Below, piece by piece: positions 61,765-64,000 of a stretch of DNA of 64,000 bases. How positions within the stretch are numbered: position 1 is the stretch's first letter; each line of letters opens with the position of its first letter. The notes beneath the pieces are model-generated. The model saw nothing but the letters and a program-made list of their open reading frames with translations. It was not told where the DNA came from and made no database searches. A program made the translations under genes and the position numbers. Origin of the DNA: Caballeronia glathei (GTDB lineage: Bacteria; Pseudomonadota; Gammaproteobacteria; Burkholderiales; Burkholderiaceae); contig NZ_JFHC01000030.1 of assembly GCF_000698595.1 (NCBI RefSeq), positions 29,472 through 93,471 on the forward strand, given 5' to 3'.

Positions 61765-63456
61765 ATGAACCCGGCCGACGCCTTTACCGATGCACGCGAC
61801 TTTCTGCTGCGCCAACGCACCGACTACGACACCGCGTATCGCGAGTTCAGATGGCCGGTGCTCGAACGCTTCAACTGGGCGCTCGATTACTTCGATCCGA
61901 TGGCGCGCGGCAACGACGCGCCCGCGCTTGCGATCGTCGACGAAGGCGGCGGGAAGGCGCGTTACTCGTTCGCGCAGATGAGCGAGCGCTCGGCGCGCGT
62001 CGCCAATCACCTGCGCGGTCTCGGCGTCGGGCGCGGCGACCGCATCCTGCTGATGCTGCCGAACCGCGTCGAGCTGTGGGACACGATGCTCGGCGCGATG
62101 AAGCTCGGCGCGATCGTGCTGCCCGCGACCACGCAGCTCGCCCCCGCCGACCTGCGCGACCGTGTCGCGCTCGGGCGCGTGCAGCATGTGATCGTCGATG
62201 GCAGCGAACTGCAGAAGTTCGACGAAGTGGCGGTGCCGTCGCTGCGGATCGCCGTGGGTGGCGAGCGCGCCGGGTGGCTACCGTTCGATGCGGCGTATGC
62301 AGCGTCGGCGGACTTCGTTCCGGAAGCCGAAACGATGGCCGCCGACCCGTACCTGCTGTACTTCACGTCGGGCACGACGTCGAAGCCGAAACTCGTCGAG
62401 CATACGCACCAGAGCTATCCGGTCGGGCATCTGTCGACGATGTACTGGATCGGCCTGCAACCCGGCGACGTGCACTGGAACATCAGCTCGCCCGGCTGGG
62501 CGAAGCACGCGTGGAGCTGCTTTTTTGCGCCGTGGAATGCCGGTGCGTGCGTGTTCATCTACAACTTCAGCCGCTTCGACGCCGCGCGCACGCTCGATGC
62601 GCTCGTGCGCCATGACGTCACCACGCTCTGCGCGCCGCCGACCGTCTGGCGCATGCTCGTGCAGGAGCCGCTCGCGTCGTATCGCGTGAAGCTGCGCGAG
62701 ATCGTCGGCGCGGGCGAGCCGTTGAATCCCGAGGTGGTCGAGCGTGTGCAGGCGGCGTGGGGCGTGCCGATCCGCGACGGCTACGGCCAGACGGAAACCA
62801 CCGCGCAGATCGCCAACACGCCGGGGCAGCGTGTGGCGCCGGGATCGATGGGGCGGCCGCTGCCGGGCTATCGCGTGACGCTCCTCGATCCCGACGGCCA
62901 TCCGGCCGACGAGGGCGAAATCGCGCTGCCCGTGGACGAACCGCCGCTCGGCCTGATGACCGGCTACGCCGACAATCCTGCCGCCACGGCAAATGCGATG
63001 CGCGACGGGTACTACCGCACGTCGGATGTCGCCGCGCGCACGGCGGACGGCTACTTCACCTACATCGGCCGCGCCGACGACGTCTTCAAGTCGTCCGACT
63101 ACCGGCTGAGCCCGTTCGAGCTGGAGAGCGTGCTGATCGAGCACGAGGCGATTGCCGAAGCGGCCGTCGTGCCGAGTCCTGATGCGCTGCGTTTGTCCGT
63201 GCCGAAGGCTTTTGTCACGTTGCGCCACGGTTTTGCGATCGGGCCCGATGTTGCGCGCAGCGTGTTCGCGTTTTCGCGCGAGCGGCTCGCGCCGTACAAG
63301 CGGATTCGGCGCATCGAGTTCGCGGAACTGCCGAAGACGATCTCGGGGAAGATCCGACGCGTCGATTTAAGGCGCCAGGAGGCGGCGCGGACTGAAGGCG
63401 CTTCGCGCGGAGAGTTTGAGTTTTGGGAAGAGGATTTTCCTGATTTGAGGATGTGA
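61765..63456 (+). CDS. AMP-binding acyl-CoA synthetase
   Basis: A 563-residue ANL-superfamily ligase that activates a carboxylic acid to its CoA thioester through an adenylate. The phosphate loop is LLYFTSGTTSKPKLVEHTH (about 198-216), the A5 motif is RDGYGQTETT, and A8/A10 include GYFTYIGRADDVFKSSDYRLS and the catalytic Lys K529 in TISGKIRR. The type with SGTTSKPKL and PGWAKHAWS resembles medium-chain/propionate-like ligases. With the preceding dehydrogenase it forms an acid-activation plus first beta-oxidation step unit. A GGAGA site precedes the ATG. Confidence 0.92.
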   Translation: MNPADAFTDARDFLLRQRTDYDTAYREFRWPVLERFNWALDYFDPMARGNDAPALAIVDEGGGKARYSFAQMSERSARVANHLRGLGVGRGDRILLMLPNRVELWDTMLGAMKLGAIVLPATTQLAPADLRDRVALGRVQHVIVDGSELQKFDEVAVPSLRIAVGGERAGWLPFDAAYAASADFVPEAETMAADPYLLYFTSGTTSKPKLVEHTHQSYPVGHLSTMYWIGLQPGDVHWNISSPGWAKHAWSCFFAPWNAGACVFIYNFSRFDAARTLDALVRHDVTTLCAPPTVWRMLVQEPLASYRVKLREIVGAGEPLNPEVVERVQAAWGVPIRDGYGQTETTAQIANTPGQRVAPGSMGRPLPGYRVTLLDPDGHPADEGEIALPVDEPPLGLMTGYADNPAATANAMRDGYYRTSDVAARTADGYFTYIGRADDVFKSSDYRLSPFELESVLIEHEAIAEAAVVPSPDALRLSVPKAFVTLRHGFAIGPDVARSVFAFSRERLAPYKRIRRIEFAELPKTISGKIRRVDLRRQEAARTEGASRGEFEFWEEDFPDLRM

Positions 63457-63542
63457 GGGGACAGGGGTTGGGTGGGGTGTTTAACACCGTTTGATGCGCC
63501 TGCGCTCCTGTGAAACTTGCTTTGCTATTGGTTTATTAGCTT

Positions 63543-63591
63543 CGCCCCTGTGCGGGGCGGCAGTCACTTTCTTTGCTGCTGCAAAGAAAGT
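63543..63591. repeat. Repeat-type element with two hairpins
   Basis: CGCCCC-TGTGC-GGGGCG (63543-63559... short stem) is followed by ACTTTCTTTGC-TGCT-GCAAAGAAAGT (63566-63591), a perfect 11-bp stem, and then AACCAAAGAAA. Sequences of this form (TTTCTTTGC..GCAAAGAAA) recur between genes in Burkholderia and related genomes, so it is likely a dispersed extragenic repeat. It begins 86 bases after the ligase stop and could act as its terminator. Confidence 0.6.
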
Positions 63592-63699
63592 AACCAAAGA
63601 AAACAGCTATGGGGCAAGCGGTGTTAGGAGGTGACCACGTTTGGTTCATTCAGAGTGGCCCGACCGTAGGAGTGTCCACCTCTGTTTGTCGAGCAAATT

Positions 63700-63994
63700 G
63701 GTACGTGGACCCACTGTGTCATCGCGCCGTCAAACGGAGTGGTAAGGCAGTCATTCATCCGTCTGGGCACTGCGTGCCCGACGTCAGGTTTGCACGGTGT
63801 AGGGCACGCGCCGCGACATGACGAAGCGCCTTCGGATGCACGCGGCACGAACGAAGCGAGGCGCTTTGGTGTGCATGGCAAGAAAGCGAAGCGATTGGTG
63901 GTGGCGAACTTCGCGTCGGAGCGAAGCGAGGACGGATGAATGATTGCCTTACCACTCTGTGTGAAGGCGCGACGCCGCAGTGGGTCCGCGTACC
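63700..63994. repeat. Large imperfect inverted repeat (64-bp arms)
   Basis: The segment 63700-63763 and the reverse complement of 63931-63994 agree at 56 of 64 positions by my count, enclosing 167 bases. The centre holds a hairpin GGGCAC-TGC-GTGCCC (63765-63779) and several CGAAGCG copies. Both arms translate to MVRQSFIR-like chance frames. No protein gene is supported from 63457 to the end of the window. The structure looks like a MITE-like or palindromic repeat unit, but no target duplication can be shown because the right side is cut by the window. Confidence 0.7.
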
Positions 63995-64000
63995 TATCCG

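Noticed and set aside
63609..63955. Short ORFs on both strands in the terminal repeat
   Set aside because: Both are translations of the two arms of the inverted repeat (same MVRQSFIR start), not genes.

Overview
The window is about 64 kb of high-GC chromosomal DNA from a Burkholderia sensu lato bacterium, most like Paraburkholderia or Caballeronia. The evidence is lineage-typical small families (DUF3563, DUF2968, BPSS1780, DUF2782), the order xseB-ispA-dxs-folE2, and tsaD / YqeY-dnaG-rpoD followed by tRNA-Ile(CAU). I found no transposase, phage structural gene, CRISPR array or rRNA. Genes cover nearly all of the sequence, mostly in strong GC-rich codon usage.

Layout. Positions 1-31.7 kb are mainly housekeeping: the end of a PHB-depolymerase-like esterase, DUF3563, the ohrR/ohr peroxide pair, thrB, amn, a LOG-family nucleotide phosphoribohydrolase divergent from polA, a type II NADH dehydrogenase, a Tat-exported dienelactone hydrolase, a sulfurtransferase, a Rieske oxygenase, the isoprenoid genes ispA and dxs, folE2, a LysR/MFS pair, a GST, tsaD, the macromolecular synthesis cluster YqeY-dnaG-rpoD, tRNA-Ile2, and a LysR/carboxymuconolactone decarboxylase pair. 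Positions 32-45.7 kb are accessory catabolism: an aldehyde dehydrogenase, LysR regulators, an OxlT-type oxalate/formate antiporter, a PanE-like reductase, an FCD-type GntR regulator, an extra sucCD pair, a formyl-CoA:oxalate CoA-transferase, a FAH-family enzyme and a PntB-like membrane protein. Positions 45.8-63.5 kb hold a CsbD protein, a KaiC-like ATPase co-transcribed with a single-domain receiver, envelope proteins (DUF2968, OmpA lipoprotein), ogt, a DNA/RNA endonuclease, an alpha/beta hydrolase, a MATE exporter, KgtP, an AraC regulator and an acyl-CoA dehydrogenase / acyl-CoA ligase pair. The last 0.5 kb is non-coding repeat DNA with two inverted-repeat structures.

The most interesting unit is the 35-45 kb region. 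It reads as an oxalate uptake and assimilation module: OxlT imports oxalate, the Frc-type transferase makes oxalyl-CoA (with SucCD able to supply succinyl-CoA as donor), and a PanE2-like enzyme could reduce oxalyl-CoA to glyoxylate. No oxalyl-CoA decarboxylase gene is visible. Four copies of one operator-like motif, TTGTATATCA(G/C)A or its palindromic variant, lie upstream of panE, gntR, sucCD and frc, which suggests a single GntR-controlled regulon. Assignments of function are from recognisable family motifs; no database search was possible.
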